A stretch of DNA of 64,000 nt from Aegilops tauschii subsp. strangulata (Eukaryota; Streptophyta; Magnoliopsida; Poales; Poaceae). Of this stretch, positions 1-12,800 are shown one piece after another. The notes beneath the pieces are model-generated. The model made no database searches. It was not told the DNA's origin and saw nothing but the letters and a program-made list of their open reading frames with translations. Position numbers and translations under genes: made by a program. Within the stretch, counting starts at the first letter, position 1; each line of letters opens with the position of its first letter. The stretch spans positions 158,411,148-158,475,147 of the forward strand of contig NC_053040.3 of assembly GCF_002575655.3 (NCBI RefSeq), written 5' to 3'.

Positions 1-690
1 ATAATATAACAAAATGGTATCTCGCTAGCCCTTTCCGAGACGGCAAAACATAAATGCAGAGCACTCCTGAAGATCAAGGACTGACTAGACATTATAATTC
101 ATGGCAAAAGAGATCTAGTCACACTCATACTCAACATCAATTAATAACAAAGCATACAAATAACAGTGGTGCTCTCCAGCTGGTGCTTTTAATAAGAGGA
201 TGATGACTCAACAATGAAAGTAAATAGATAGGCCCTTCGCAGAGGGAAGCAGGGATTTGCAGAGGTGCCAGAGCTTGAAGCTTTTAAAACAGAGATAAAT
301 ATAATTTTGAGCGGTATGATTGCATTGTCAACATAACAACCAAGAGATCTCGCTATCTCCCATGCTAGATACATTATAGGCGGTGCCCAAACAGAATGGT
401 AAAGTTTTTACTCCCCCTCCACCAACAATCACACTCCACGGCTAGCCGAATCCACGGGTGCCGTCCACACCAACAACAGTCCTGGGGGAGTTTTGTTTTA
501 TTATTATATTTTGATTTGATTTTGAGCATGGAACTGGGCATCCCGATTACCAGCCACTTTCTCGTGAATGACAAGTGAATAAACACTCATCATGAGAATA
601 ACCCACCTAGCATGAAAGATACTGACATCCCCAGTCGCTACATGAGAGATTCGGGCATACCACTGGTATAGAGACATGTTATAAAAATGG
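1..690 (-). mobile_element. Gypsy LTR-retrotransposon internal fragment
   Basis: This stretch is colinear with the non-coding internal region near the 3' LTR of the gypsy element at 33589-50662. Shared landmarks include the 'cccttcgcagagggaag' tract (about 230 here, 35570 there), 'atccacgggtgcc' (450 here, 35800 there) and 'acaagtgaataaacactcat' (570 here, 45025 there). The orientation is minus, with the 3'-LTR side at low coordinates. No coding frame is supported. The similarity stops near 690, where unrelated CACTA-like sequence begins, so the fragment is truncated on that side and runs off the window on the other. The exact breakpoint was judged by eye. Confidence 0.7.
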
Positions 691-1100
691 GTTTTAACCC
701 CTTTCTGCGATGGTGTTTTGAACCGTGAGTGTGTGTGATAGGGGGTCCTTCCCACACGAACCAGAAACCATCGCGGATAGGCCCTCTGGCCACACAGGCG
801 GGGGCAAAATGAGCTCGTGTGCGATCGGGCGAGGCATCGAAACCCAATCGTTTCCGTTCATATGTACATCCCACACAATGAATCCTAGAGAAATGTTTCC
901 TTGTATGTATAACACACATAGTTTTTTGTGTGGAAGCGTCTGTGCAAGGTGGCCTAATGAAAACAGTTGTCTGCCCGAAGCCGCGTGTGATTGTTAGTTG
1001 ATCCAACATGCCTACGGTGGGTTGTTTGAGTTCATCGCCCACGGTGTTGTCTGAGTAACCGTCTGCAATAGAAAACCCCAATAAGCAGGGTAATTAGCCT
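690..1100. repeat. CACTA-like subterminal repeat region
   Basis: The segment carries dispersed, partly inverted motifs around 'gaaccgtgagtgtgtgtgat' (about 713), 'cacacgaaccagaaaccatc' (about 754) and 'cgcgtgtgattgttag' (about 983). Variants of the same AACCGTGTGTGAT / ATCACACACGGTT core occur near 31434 and in 52028-52265, the latter adjoining a CACTA-like terminus at 52322. This suggests the end of one family of DNA transposon, but I could not find a CACTA terminus or a TSD here. It contains no supported gene. Confidence 0.4.
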
Positions 1101-1330
1101 ATTATTGATAATCCATGTAGTAATAAAATTGACATTTCTTATAAAACACACGAGATATTTCATATCCGTATAACGGCAACCAGGATTTCATAATCGAATT
1201 ACATCAGATAGCTTCAACACTCAGTTACACCAAAGAGGGATAAAGCTAGCTATGCCATTACATAACAGCACCAAGTTTCACATGCAACATCGAAAACCTT
1301 TGGAAAAGTAACATCATACATGGTAAATAG

Positions 1331-1828
1331 TTAGATGAATCTCATCTGGGAAACTGCAGAAGCGGAAGGCGAATATTGAGCATTCAATGATGTTGAATGT
1401 CCTTGCAACTTTAGGCAGTGGCTATGGATAATTGCCCGCCCAACCTTCGTCCTCTTCAGGAAGACTTCAATATTGTACCGTGGGTGTTGAATGAATACCT
1501 TCCTCGCCTCTTGACCATGTAGGTGGTTTGAGAGGTAATCATCAGTGAACTGCTTTGGAAAGTACTGAAAACAAAGATATGCATAAATCGCTGTTATAAA
1601 TATTGAAATGGCGCAAGGGGTAAAAACAAGGTAAAAGAGTCAGTACCATCCTATAGTTGACTGATGTCTTCTTCATTGTGCAAACAAAGATCTTGCTGTT
1701 ATTCGTCGCAAGTTTCTTTATCCTAACAATCTTTCTGAGTTTCTTGACTTGACTGATATTCATGGACATCTCATTTCCCCATATGCAAAATGTGTCGAAC
1801 AGTGGGTCTAAGCCTCTGACAGCAGGAC
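1331..1828 (-). pseudogene. B3-like DNA-binding protein, last two exons
   Basis: Two minus-strand exons read in one frame. Exon A is 1828-1647, after an acceptor ending 'cacatgtag' and before a GT donor. Exon B is 1564-1331, after 'gttttcag', ending in TAA at 1333-1331. The joined product of about 138 residues has a basic stretch (VKKLRKIVRIKKL), then KIFVCTMKKTSVNYRM, then YFPKQFTDDYL and a hydrophobic KVFIQHP strand. That pattern resembles the N-terminal half of plant B3 DNA-binding domains. The C-terminal strands are missing and upstream exons are not evident; the sequence beyond 2304 is displaced by a solo LTR. It lies next to CACTA-like subterminal repeats, so it may be transposon-carried. 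The B3 assignment comes from pattern recognition only. Confidence 0.5.
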
Positions 1829-2304
1829 CTACATGTGAAGACCAAATTGTAAGAAACCTAAATATTATAATGATTCCTGCAACTGCACAACAATGTGCTA
1901 TTAGCGAAAGGACAATGCATGAGAAAACCTTGATGGTAAACCGCAGTGTCTCCCATTGTTTCCCTGCAACACATATAAGGAAGATCTTGATCAGGTTAAC
2001 TGAGAGTTGCCATACTATCAGTTGAATATGTATTGAGTACAACCAAATTTGATTTATTTCTCACATGCATAAAAGTACAAAATTGTACCCACAACAAATG
2101 AAAATCAAATTGCAGAATTGAACCAAACAGTTAACTGGACAGCGGATCAAATGAACCAAAGCAGTTAACTGAGCACGACATTGTAGAATAGAACATATAC
2201 TAGAAGATAAGACAGTTAACAAACCAAGAATGCATGAGAACAGTACTACGAAATGTAGCAATTGTTGGACCAAACTGTTAACTAACATTATATTTCAGAA
2301 TATC

Positions 2305-3892
2305 TGCTACCTCTTGAGAATGTGTTGGTTTTTCCCTTGAAGAGGAAAGGGTGATGCAGCAAAGTAGCGTAAGTATTTCCCTCAGTTTTTGAGAACCAAG
2401 GTATCAATCCAGTAGGAGGCCACACGCAAGTCCCTCATACCTACACAAACAAATAAGAACCTTGCAACCAACGCGATAAAGGGGTTGTCAATCCCTTCAT
2501 GACCACTTGCAAAAGTGAGATCTGATAGAGATGATAAGATAATATTTTTTGGTATTTTTATGATAAAGATTGAAAGTAAAGATTGCAAAATAAACGGCGA
2601 TAGAAATAGCTAGTTGACGGGAGATTAATATGATGGAAAATAGACCCGGGGGGCATAGGTTTCACCAGTGGCTTCTCTCAAGATAGCATAAGTATTACAG
2701 TGGGTGAACAAATTACTGTCGAGCAATTGATAGAAAAGTGCATAATTATGAGAATATCTAGGCATGATCATGTATATAGGCATCACGTCCGCAACAAGTA
2801 GACCGACTCCTGCCTGCATCTACTACTATTACTCCACACATCGACCGCTATCCAGCATGCATCTAGAGTATTAAGTTCATAAGAACAGAGTAACGCATTA
2901 GGTAAGATGACATGATGTAGAGGGATAAACTCAAGCAATATGATATAAACCCCATCTTTTTATCCTCGATGGCAACAATACAATACGTGTCGTTTCCCCT
3001 ACTGTCACTGGGATCGAGCACCGCATGATTGAACCCAAAGCTAAGCACTTCTCCCATTGCAAGAAAGATCAATCTAGTAGGCCAAACCAAACTGATAATT
3101 CAAAGAGACTTGCAAAGATAACCAATCATACATAAAAGAACTCAAAGAAGATTCAAATATTGTTCATAGATAATCTTGATCATGAACCCACAATTCATCA
3201 GATCTCGACGAACACACCGCAAAAAGAGTGACATCGAATAGATCTCCAAGAAGATCGAGGAGAACTTTGTATTGAGATCCAAAGAGAGAGAAGAAGCCAT
3301 CTAGCTAATAACTATGGACCCGAAGGTCTGTGGTAAACTACTCACACATCATCGGAGAGGCTATGGTGTTGATGTAGAAGCCCTCCGTGATCGATGCCCC
3401 CTCCGGCAGAGCGCCGGAAAAGGCCCCAAGATGGGATCTCACGGGTACAGAAGGTTGCGGCGGTGGAAATAGGGTTTCGTGGTGCTCCTTGATGGTTTCG
3501 GGGTACGTAGGTATATATAGGAGGAAGAAGTAGGTCGGTGGAGCTACGAGGGGCCCACGAGGGTGGGGGCCCCGCCCAGGAGGGGCAGGCATGCCTCCCT
3601 ACCTCCTGGCCTCCTCGGTTGTTTCTTGACGTCCACTCCAAGTCCTCTGGATCACGTTTGTTCCAAAAATAACTCTCCCAAAGGTTTCATTCCGTTTGGA
3701 CTCCATTTAATATCCCTTTTCTGCGAAACACTGAAATAGGCAAAAAAAACAGCAATTTTCACTTGGCCTTGGGTTAGTAGGTTAGTCCCAATAATAATAA
3801 TAAAGTGTATAATAAAGCCCATTAAACATCCAAAACAGAATATATAATAGCATGGAACAATCAAAAATTATAGATACGTTGGAGACGTATCA
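2305..3892 (-). mobile_element. Solo LTR of a gypsy element, TSD ATATC
   Basis: The 1,588-bp sequence begins TG (tgctacctcttgag) and ends CA (gagacgtatca), and is flanked by a perfect 5-bp duplication ATATC at 2300-2304 and 3893-3897. Read on the minus strand it starts TGATACGTCTCC, as do the two LTRs of the gypsy element at 33589-50662, and the rest is colinear with them (for example 'accgactcctgcctgcatct' near 2800 and 34130). No internal domain adjoins either side, so this is a solo LTR left by LTR-LTR recombination. It lies upstream of the B3-like exons. The short ORFs inside it are not genes. Confidence 0.92.
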
Positions 3893-3897
3893 ATATC

Positions 3898-4640
3898 AGA
3901 TTGCATATTAACATTACAGAGGACAAATCACTAGAAGGCACTGGCGGTGGCATCGAGAAAGCAACACAAACTATATTTTAAAGTAGAAAACCGCGTGGCG
4001 GTGTCGACGGTGGCCTCAAAAATGAGGTGCTCCTCCATGATCTGGCGGTCGGCACGCATGGCAGCCATAGCGACCTCGTTCACGCATGCGGCTATGATTT
4101 GCTTCTTCGCTACTAGATGCTACTGAGCTCCACGTTATACTGCGTGCAAAATGGTTGTGGGTGGCCCTTAATTGGAGGAAGGGGCTAGTAATTTTGGCGG
4201 AAGGTGTCGCGCCGTCGGTCGGGGCATGTGGGATGGGGAAGGAGGAGGATGGTGTGGGTAGGGTGTGTATTACCTGACCATATCGACGAGGCCACGTAGC
4301 AAGAAGAAGGGTCACCAGTGAGGAGGCTGCGCTGCAAGAAGAAGGGTCACCGGCAAGGAGGCGGCGTTGCCAGTAAGCAACAATGAATATTTGAACTTGG
4401 AAAGCACGGAGGAATAGTGGAAATGTGGCTTTTGGTGGGGAGGAGATAGATATTTCCGCGGTGGCAAAAAAATTTCACTCGGTGCCGTGAGAAACTGGCG
4501 GGCAAGTGTGGTTCAAGCGCGGGCGGTGAACTGTAGATGACAAAGCTTCCTGCATAAGCCAGACAAGACGGTGCACCAAGGTATTTTATATCACATACCA
4601 CACGATTCTTCCTAGTAAACTGTTTGTGGTATACCTGATT
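3898..4640 (-). other. Gene-like fragment region with a 35-bp direct repeat
   Basis: This is the continuation, beyond the solo LTR, of the segment carrying the B3-like exons. On the minus strand about 4110-3970 reads an open stretch including VAMAAMRADRQIMEEHL, which looks like part of a real protein, but I do not recognise the family and see no start. A 35-bp direct repeat (starts 4299 and 4334, sharing gcaagaagaagggtcacc) lies in the middle. No intact gene is supported. Confidence 0.3.
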
Positions 4641-4727
4641 TTTTCATTCTGTTTTGAAAGGCAAAATGGTGTTACGGAGGGAAAGGATGGTGTTTGAATT
4701 GCTAGAACATTTATCTACAGTGAACAT

Positions 4728-5718
4728 GCAACTATATGAGTGTCGTGTTAAAATTTGGAATTATTCCGGGTTCGTTTAGCATTTTTATGCATTAATTGAG
4801 TTTCTAGGCATTTAATGTGCATAATTCAAATTTGAACTACAAGCACATGCTCCAGTGCACCAAAGTTTGTTGAAAAATCACATGTGTGTCTTTGGGTGAA
4901 TTTATAGGGCCCATGCAAGAATGGCTCGACCAGAAACATTCAGAAACTTTGTTTTTAAATTCCTGTAAATCCCAAACTCGCCTGAAAATCATGAAACTTG
5001 GCATGGTGTCATTTCATGGCACCAACATACTGTGGTAAAAAATTGGCCGAATTGGGACAAGTTTTGGTATAAGCTTCTTGCAAATTGGAGCTTCTCTCAA
5101 GAAGGCGTGTGATTTTGAGAGGGAACGTGTCACCATTGTGTGCGAAACTACATACGCTGCTCCCCTCTTGATTTTTTTACAAAGCAAACATATAACTTTA
5201 TGAGTGTCATGTTAACGTTTAATTGAGTTTCTCGGAATTTATGTGAATAATTCAAATTTGAACTAAAAGCACATCCTCCAGTGCACCAAGGTGGGTTGAA
5301 AAATTACATGTGTGTCCTTGGGTGAAGTTATGGGTCCCATGCAAGAAATGGGAATGAAATTCAAACATCTGGGCGTCGTGGCTCGGCCGGTGATATCGAG
5401 AAACTTGGTTTTTCAAATTCCTGTAAATTCAAAACTCGCCTGAAAATCATGAAACTTGGCATGGTGTCATTTCATGGCACCAACATGTTGTGGTAAAAAA
5501 ATTGGCCGAATTGGGACAAGTTTTGGTATAAGCTTCTTGCAAACCGGAGCTTCTCTCAAGAAGACTCGTGGTTCCGAGAGGGAATGTGTCACCTTTGTGT
5601 GTGAAACGATATACGCTGCCCCCCTTGAATTTTTTTACAGAGGCAACGTAGAACTATATGAGTGTCGTGTTAAAATTTGGAATTATTCCAGGTTCGTTTG
5701 GCCTTTTTATACATTAAT
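4728..5718. repeat. Tandem array of ~460-bp units, left part
   Basis: The motif 'actatatgag' and its flank recur at 4731, 5195 (as actttatgag) and 5653, giving unit lengths of 464 and 458 bp. Each unit carries the blocks 'cctgaaaatcatgaaacttg', 'ttggccgaattgggacaag' and 'cagtgcacca'. The middle unit has a deletion after 'gttaa'. The third unit is interrupted at 5719 by the CACTA element and resumes at 18685. The host element is unknown; such arrays occur inside large DNA transposons. ORFs here are frame shadows. Confidence 0.8.
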
Positions 5719-5734
5719 CACTACTGGAATCAGG

Positions 5735-6330
5735 CACTTTGCCATCTGCCATGGTAGATGGCAAAGGCACGGACGGCGCATGGCAAAGGGCTTTGCCATC
5801 TGCCAGCAGATGGCAAAGTTCCGGCTGAATAAACTCTGGTAAAGGCTTCTTTGCCGTCTGCTGGCAGATGGCAAAGATCCTGTAGCCTTTGCCATCAGCT
5901 GGCCGATGGCAAAGCCTGAGGAACGGGGTTAGCCACGTTAGGAGGCTAACGGCGTGCTTTGCCATCAGCCAGCAGATGGCAAAGGCTGCAGGCTCTTTGC
6001 CATCGGCTAGCAGATGGCAAAGGCTGCAGGCTCTTTGCCATCCGCCAGCTGATGGCAATGGGTGCAGGCTCTTTGCCATTGGCCAGCTGATGGCAAAGGC
6101 TACAGGCTCTTTGCCATCGGCCAGCTGATGGCAAAGGCTGCAGGCTCTTTGCCATCCGCCAGCTGATGGCAAAGGCTGCAGGCTCTTTGCCATCCGCCAG
6201 CTGATGGCAAAGAGAACAAATAGGCCAGATGAGCGCTACACAGGTTGCTGCCATGTGGCCTCTTTGCCATCTGCCAGCGGATGGCAAAGCTCTTTGCCAT
6301 CAGCCAGCAGATGGCAAAGTGCCTATATTT
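5735..6330. repeat. CACTA left subterminal repeats
   Basis: More than ten copies of a short palindromic unit, TTTGCCATCnGCCAGCnGATGGCAAAG, stand in both orientations, mostly spaced 46-55 bp. In En/Spm elements such repeats bind the TNPA protein and bring the ends together; here that role is inferred. The open frames through the repeats (repeating 'FAISWRMAKSLQPL'-type translations) are artefacts of a repeat whose unit stays open, not proteins. Confidence 0.9.
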
Positions 6331-6719
6331 CCTCATTTAATTTTGTTTTTTCTTATATCAATTCATTTTCACAGAAAATCAAACATAGATATATATATAT
6401 ATATATGACCAATATAGCATATTCAACACATATTACCAATAGTCATGAACGCAAATATATCCAACACATGTTACCAATAGTAGCAAGTTTCATCCATACA
6501 TATACATAGTTTCATCAATATTACACAGTTTCATCATAGGTAGCAAGTTTCACAAAGTCAAAACAAAAACTAAAGACAAGCACTCCATCAACCCAAGCTT
6601 CCGTGATCTGAAGCAAATCTACAAAATGGGAAAGAAGAAAGTTAGAAGAAGAAGACTAGAAGAAGAAGATTATTATGATGCAACTAAAATGTGAAGATTA
6701 TTATGATGCAACTTATATC
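6331..6719. other. Non-coding AT-rich part of the CACTA element
   Basis: No gene is evident. The stretch includes a short (AT)n tract at about 6388-6406 and A-rich sequence with several 'tagtttcatc' copies (6480-6550). It probably represents the 3' flank of the TNPA-type transcript. Confidence 0.6.
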
Positions 6720-7120
6720 TGTAAAATAGGTCATTTTGGAGCTAAGTATGGTTATTATGTCATTTTTGAGCTACCTAAGCATACTAAGTCATTTTGGTGT
6801 AAAAAATGCTAAGTAAGGTCATTTTGGAACTAATAAGTTTATTATGTCATTTTGGAGCTAGCTAAGCATATGAAGTCATTTCGGAACTAAAATATGTCAT
6901 TTCGTAAGCATATTATGTCATTCTAGAGCTAGCTAAGCATATTAAGTCATTTGGAGGAAAAAATGCTAAGTATAGGTCATTTTAGAGCTATCCTAGGTTA
7001 AATAGGTCAATTTTGAGCTAGCTAAGCATATTAAGTCATTTTGGAGGAAAAATGCTAAGTATAGGTCCTTTTAGAGCTATCCTAGGTTAAATAGGTCATT
7101 TTGGAGCTAATTAAGCAAAG
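6720..7120. repeat. Imperfect tandem repeats, 'gtcattttgga' units
   Basis: About eight degenerate units of 45-70 bp share 'gtcattttggagctagctaagcatatt' and 'aaaaatgctaagtataggtc'. The two largest blocks (about 6950-7020 and 7035-7105) are nearly identical, with 'gagctatcctaggttaaataggtca' in both. They lie downstream of the last TNPA-type exon on the minus strand, in a probable intron or 3' untranslated region. Confidence 0.75.
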
Positions 7121-7344
7121 CACTAGGCAAAACTTACCATCAACCCGTAGGTGAAGGATCGGGGTTCTTGCTAGCGGTAGTGGCAGACGAAGGAGGATCG
7201 GGGTTCTTGCTTGCGCCAATGCAGACGTCGATGCTTGTCGGGAGTTATGCTGCACCAAATTAAAGATCATTTGCAATGTCTCGTTAGCATGATGCAACTC
7301 AAATGTGAAGACTAATAAGTAATGTCCATTCAAATGAAACTCAC

Positions 7345-9664
7345 CGTGTCCGCCGGAGCAATGACTGGCATCGGCGGAGGGGTCTGACCGTTCTTCTCGC
7401 ACATGGACTGCACATTTGGTTTTGACGAGTCAGTCATATTAGTTACTAATGAAAGGAACATTGTGTGCATGATTTAGCTAATATGCAGAAGAAACTTACC
7501 GCGAAGAGCTCGTATATGGCCCGGTTAGCCAAGTCGTTCCGGTTCCTCTCCTCCTCCAAAAGCCTAGCCGACCTCTCATCAATCTCCCTCTCCCTCTCCG
7601 CCGTCTGCCTCCTTACCTCCGCCAGAAGCTCCTGGGTCTTTGCTCTCCCTTCCTCAATAGCAGCTTGCAACACCACTCCTCTTTAGCATTGTAATCATCG
7701 ACGACCGCACACATAATGTAATGGAGGAAAGGTATCTGATTTTGTATAACTAACCTTGATTTCGAGATCCATTGGCCGTGGACGAGGCCTTATCTCAGGA
7801 TCGGAGCTCGTCTGGCGCCTCTTGATCTGCGGGAGAGTGCTAGTACAACGTATCAGTCCATCCCCAATGGCTAACAAGCCATGGTTCCTCCCGCCACCAG
7901 ATATCATCACCAGCTCTGGATCAATAGGCTGGCTTGGGTTAAAGTCCGGCCCTTTCCTCGCCTTCCCCTCGTCTCTGTACCTCACGAGCTTGTTGTGGGA
8001 GGCGCGGATGGTGAAGTTCTTTGGATCATCGAGATCAGACTCAGAGAATGCCTTGGCCTTCTTATACGGGGCACTATGGGCCATGGCATAGAGGTCGAAC
8101 AACTCTGGAACATCTGCCTTGTTGTGCCGCGCCTAAAGGAGAGGAACAAAGTATTAGTTAAGGGCTCAAGCTAGCATGAAGACTGAATTTGCATGAATCA
8201 TGAAGCAAACCACATACCCAGTTATCCCCGTACTGATATAGGTTGACGCTGCCTTGATGGTGTGGCACACCGCTCATTTTGCCACGCCGATCCTTTGCAT
8301 TGTTGTGGGTGGATAGCCATTGGGGAGAGCACACTCATCCACCAACGCCTCCCAACAATCCAGCCTATCCGCACACCATCTCGGGGGCACCTAAGTTAAG
8401 TAAGAGAAATTTGAGCGCTACGCTTACGAATCAAATCAAGAAAACTAAATACAAGGCCTTAAGAATAGGTAATTACCTTCATGTACTTCTCCTTACTCAG
8501 ATACTTTGTGCGGCACTTCGACTTGGACATCCTAATACCAATCGAGGCGAAGTAGTCTCGAGTAGCCTGCGTCCGAGCCCTGTTCCGCCAGTTTTGAAGT
8601 AGCCGCCTGCACTCGGCTTCGATAACCCGAGCCGCGGCCTCCTCCTGTCCCTCAGCACACCTGTAAAAGGTCTGCAATCAAACAAGAAAACACGGATTAG
8701 TACAATCACTAGGGTTGCCAATCGAACAAGAAAACACAACGTAGACGAGAGAGGAAAAATTACCCAAAACGTCTGGATCACAACGTCGGCCACCGTGTGG
8801 CACTCGACACCGCCGATCCTCTCCCCCGGCGGGGCCGGGGCAGCCAAGTAGTGCTCCCAGGTCATTCCTAGCTCTGGAACCTGGCCCTCACCGGGCAACG
8901 TGACCCACCCCGGGAAGCTCTGGCGACAAATCACACCAAGGACTGTGTTGGGCCTGCGGACACCACGACCGTGTTTCCAAGACCTGCAGTATGATAAGAC
9001 TAACGCATTAGATATTCGAAGAAACGTGAAGGCAAAAGGTTAAAAAAGAGTAAATGCACTTACTTCTCCCCATCAGGCGTAATCAACCACCTCTGGTCAG
9101 GGGTCGCCGGGGTGGGCGGGAGCTTTGTACCACCACGCTGGTAGACATTGCCCCCCTCAACCAGCTCACTCTCACTATAGCTATCAGAACTATAGCCACC
9201 CTCGTCACCATCAGCATGGCCACTCGACTCTGGCCAGTCCCCCAATCGGTTCGGCTGCGACGTAGCCTGATCCAGAGTCTCGTGGGACGAAGCCTCTGGG
9301 ACCGGAGTCTCGTGGGGCGAAGGCTCGTCGGCCCGAGGCTCGTGGACCGGGGTCCAAGACGGGTCCACCTCAGGCGGCTCCATCTCAGACGGAGCAGTCC
9401 TATGGTCAGGTGAATCAGCTGAGGGTGGCGGCGAGGAAGGCGTAGTGGCAGCCTTCCTACCTCTCCCGCCGCCACGTCCACCTCTACTAGCCTTCTCCTT
9501 CTTCTTCCCCCCCGACCTCTCCCGGCCAAAGAAGAAGCGACCGCCGGTGGTGTCTGCATACTGAGATCTAGCGCTCTCCGGAGGGTCTGGGGTGGAATGG
9601 AACTACCCCTCCCACCACGCGCCGAGGAAGGAGCCCCGGAGCGCTCTCGACCCGCGCCCACCAT
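7345..9664 (-). pseudogene. TNPA-like CACTA protein (Transposase_24 family), multi-exon
   Basis: I infer about seven minus-strand exons with GT/AG borders: about 9660-9064, 8983-8764, 8671-8477, 8390-8218, 8132-7755, 7680-7500 and about 7405-7345. The first is rich in G/R/K and P/S/E (linker-like). The next three carry W-rich sequence (GWVTLPGEGQVPELGMTWEHY, then SIGIRMSKSKCRTKYLSKEK) typical of plant Transposase_24 (PF03004), the second protein of En/Spm-like elements. The sixth is a predicted coiled coil (AEVRRQTAEREREIDERSA). Exon 4 has a one-base loss near 8330, where the DRLDCWEALVDE frame switches to one containing GVPHHQGSVNLYQYGDNW. The start is uncertain because two frames compete between 9660 and 9540. 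It shares strand with TNP2 and lies downstream of it. Confidence 0.75.
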
Positions 9665-9810
9665 CTGTGAACACCTGCAATGACAAAGAGTAAACGAAAT
9701 TAGTACAACATAAAAAAAGAATACCTGACATGAATAATAAGATGTATATAATTTAAGTGTATCATCATCATGAACATAAAAAAATGGAATACCTAACATG
9801 AACTATAATA

Positions 9811-12800
9811 TTAATCTTCATCGTCTATATATGCTTCGGGGTCAATAAATGCATCCTCATCATCCCTATCAGTAATGACGTGCTCATCATCATCATCATC
9901 AATAAATGTATCAACATGTGGAAGGCCTCCTTTACGTAATCGGTCAAGCATTGACAGGTCATCCGCAGCAGTAACCTCTTCTTGTTCCGGCTCTTCATGT
10001 TCCGGCTCTTCTTGTTCCGGCTCATGCTCGGATTCACTGTCGATGTCTACTTCAATGTTCTGGGGTGAAGTAGAGCGGTTCTTGAAACGTTTTTTGGAAA
10101 GACGTGTTTCTTGGAAGAACTCTCCTTCATATGTGTCTGGGTTAATGTGAGGTTCATAATCCTCTTCATTGGGGGGAGGTGGTCTAACATGTGGCGGCAC
10201 TTCATAATCGACATCCCAACCATTGAGATTTGGATCACTTTGGCAGGCCCACGGTAGATAGAAAACTTGGGTTGTCTGTTGAGCCGTAATATAGACATTG
10301 GGAACATCCAAATGGGTGCTTTGTTTGATTTCGACTAGCCCTAGATGTTCATGAGTCCTTCTAGTCTCCTTTGGCTGGAACCAATAACATTTGAAGACTA
10401 CGACGTTCGGTGGGTTTGCACCATAGAATAGAAGTTCATAAATTGCTTCAACTCTTCCATAATACTCAGTATCTCCTTCACCGATAGCAGAGACACAACA
10501 ATTTGTAGACTTTCGGTCGGCCATAGATAGCTCTTTACCATAGGTACGAAAGCGATACCCGTTGATGTCGTATTTGTCAAATGAACGGACCTTATAGTCA
10601 AAACCATTAACGACTTGTTTCAATTCGGCGTCCATAGACTCTGAACTAGCCTACAAGTTTAACACAAAATGATTGTTGCATTAGCCGGAAAATAGACGAA
10701 GAAATGAAATGGTCTAATGGAAATTACCGTTTGTTTGAACCAAGAGATGAAACCGGGATAGCCGCGTCCATGCATTGCCAGAAGCTCATACTCTTCAACG
10801 GAATCCTTTTGGATCACCGCTCCATACGAGAATTTGGCGACGTATCGACTGTATCAAATATCCGGGAATAAGAGAAGTTCAAAGGAATTAGAGGTTGCGA
10901 AACAATGTACCGAGAACTTACTCGATGTACGGCCGCACTTCTGTTAGATTGTTCAAGATATACAACGTAATGGTCCGCCATTCGTCGACATCCAGCAATA
11001 AGGGAGTATAAGCACCGGCTGGTGCGAGCTTCCCTTTGAATAGGCTGAGGTTGGATCCACCCTTTTTAGGGTCGCCAGCATTGTACCGAGGCTTTGGATT
11101 ATGCAAATGATGATTTTTGGCTTCGTAGTGTGCTGTCACGAAGTTTGCCGCCTCCTCAATAATGAATGCCTCGGCCATCGATGCTTCAATTCGACGTTTA
11201 TTTTTACATTTTGCTCGAAGTGTCTTCTGCATCCTCTCAGTTGCGTAGCACCAACGATTCTGCACGGGCCCCCCCCAATCGTGCCTCGGTCGGGAGATGC
11301 AAAATCAAATGCTGCATTGGATTAAAGAAGCCCGGTGGAAAGATCTTCTCTAACTTGCAGATCAACTCCGGTGCCAACTCTTCCAGTTCTTCTAGCATGC
11401 CAGGCGATAGTTCTTTCACACAAAGAACACGGAAGAAATAGCTCAGCTCTGCCAATACTAGCCATTCATCCTCAGGGATAAAGCCACGCAACATCACCGG
11501 CATTACCCGCTCAAGCCATATGTGCCAATCATGACTCTTGAGACCAAATATTTTCAATTTTTCAAGGCTCGCTCCCCTCTTTAGATTCGCTGCATACCCA
11601 TCGGGGAACATCAACTCCTTTTTCACCCACAGGATAATTTCCCTCATATCTAGCCTTCCAAGATTGAACCATGCCTTTGGCTTCGCCCAGTCCTTCTTTC
11701 CTTTCGGTTGTCGCATGTTTTGTAGCGGTCTATCACATAGAGCCTCCTGATCGACTCTAGCCTTAGGATTATCCTTTGTTTTCCCCTCTATGCCGAACAA
11801 TGTACCAAAGAGGGCCTCGCCGACATTCTTTTCAGTGTGCATCACGTCGATGTTGTGTGGGCAAAGGAGGTCTTTGAAGTAAGGCAGATCCCACAAGCAT
11901 GTCTTGTGAGTCCAGGCGTGTTCCGAATTATACCCCTTGAAATACCCTGGACGCTTTGGATCCGGCTCGAGAGCATTTAACTGATCTAGGGTCTGTTGGC
12001 CTGTCAACGCAGGTGGTGCAGAGTTTTTGACAACTCTACCTTTGATGAAGTTCTTCTTGTCTTTTCTGAACTTATGATGAGGATCCAGGAACTGTCTATG
12101 CATGTCGAAGCAAGAAAACTTGCCACCCGCCTGCAACCGACAAAACTCAAGAGCTGCCTTGCATGTGGGGCACGGGAACCTACCATGCACACACCAGCCA
12201 ATGAATAGCGCATACGCCGGCAAGTCATGCATCGAGTACATGTACCACACACGCATTAGGAAGTTTTTTTTGTAGCGGCGTCGTATGTCTTGATCCCATT
12301 ATCCCAAGCTTCTTGCAATTCATCCTTAAGCGGCTGCATGTACACATTCATACTCTTCCCCGGATAGTTGGGCCCCGGAATTATCAACGTTAGGAAAATG
12401 TTCTTTCTTTGCATAATCTGTCCGGGAGGGAGATTGAGTGGAATGACAAATACAGGCGAACAGCTGTATTGGGCTGCCATCATACCAAACACGTTGAACC
12501 CATCCGTGCTTACGGCGATTCGAGGATGCTTTGGATCTGCCGCTTTAGCATGATGTATTGCATCGAAGCGCTTCCACGCAAAACCGTCTGATGTGTGTAC
12601 CAACATCGGCTCCCCATCTGCATCCAGTTCGGTTCTTTTTCCCAATTTGTGCCATGTCATCTGTCTGGCCGTCTCTTCGACCATGAAAAGACGTTGAAGT
12701 CTTGGTATGATTGGCATATACCAAAGAACATTAACTGGATTTTTTGTCTGACTCTTCTCACCCATACCGTTGTCTACCACAACATACCTGGAAGACTGGC

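Noticed and set aside
5714..6336. Long overlapping ORFs translating as repeated 'LPSASRWQ' and 'FAISWRMAKS' on both strands
   Set aside because: They are translations of the TTTGCCATC...GATGGCAAAG subterminal repeats, whose unit stays open in several frames. No start context or domain is present.
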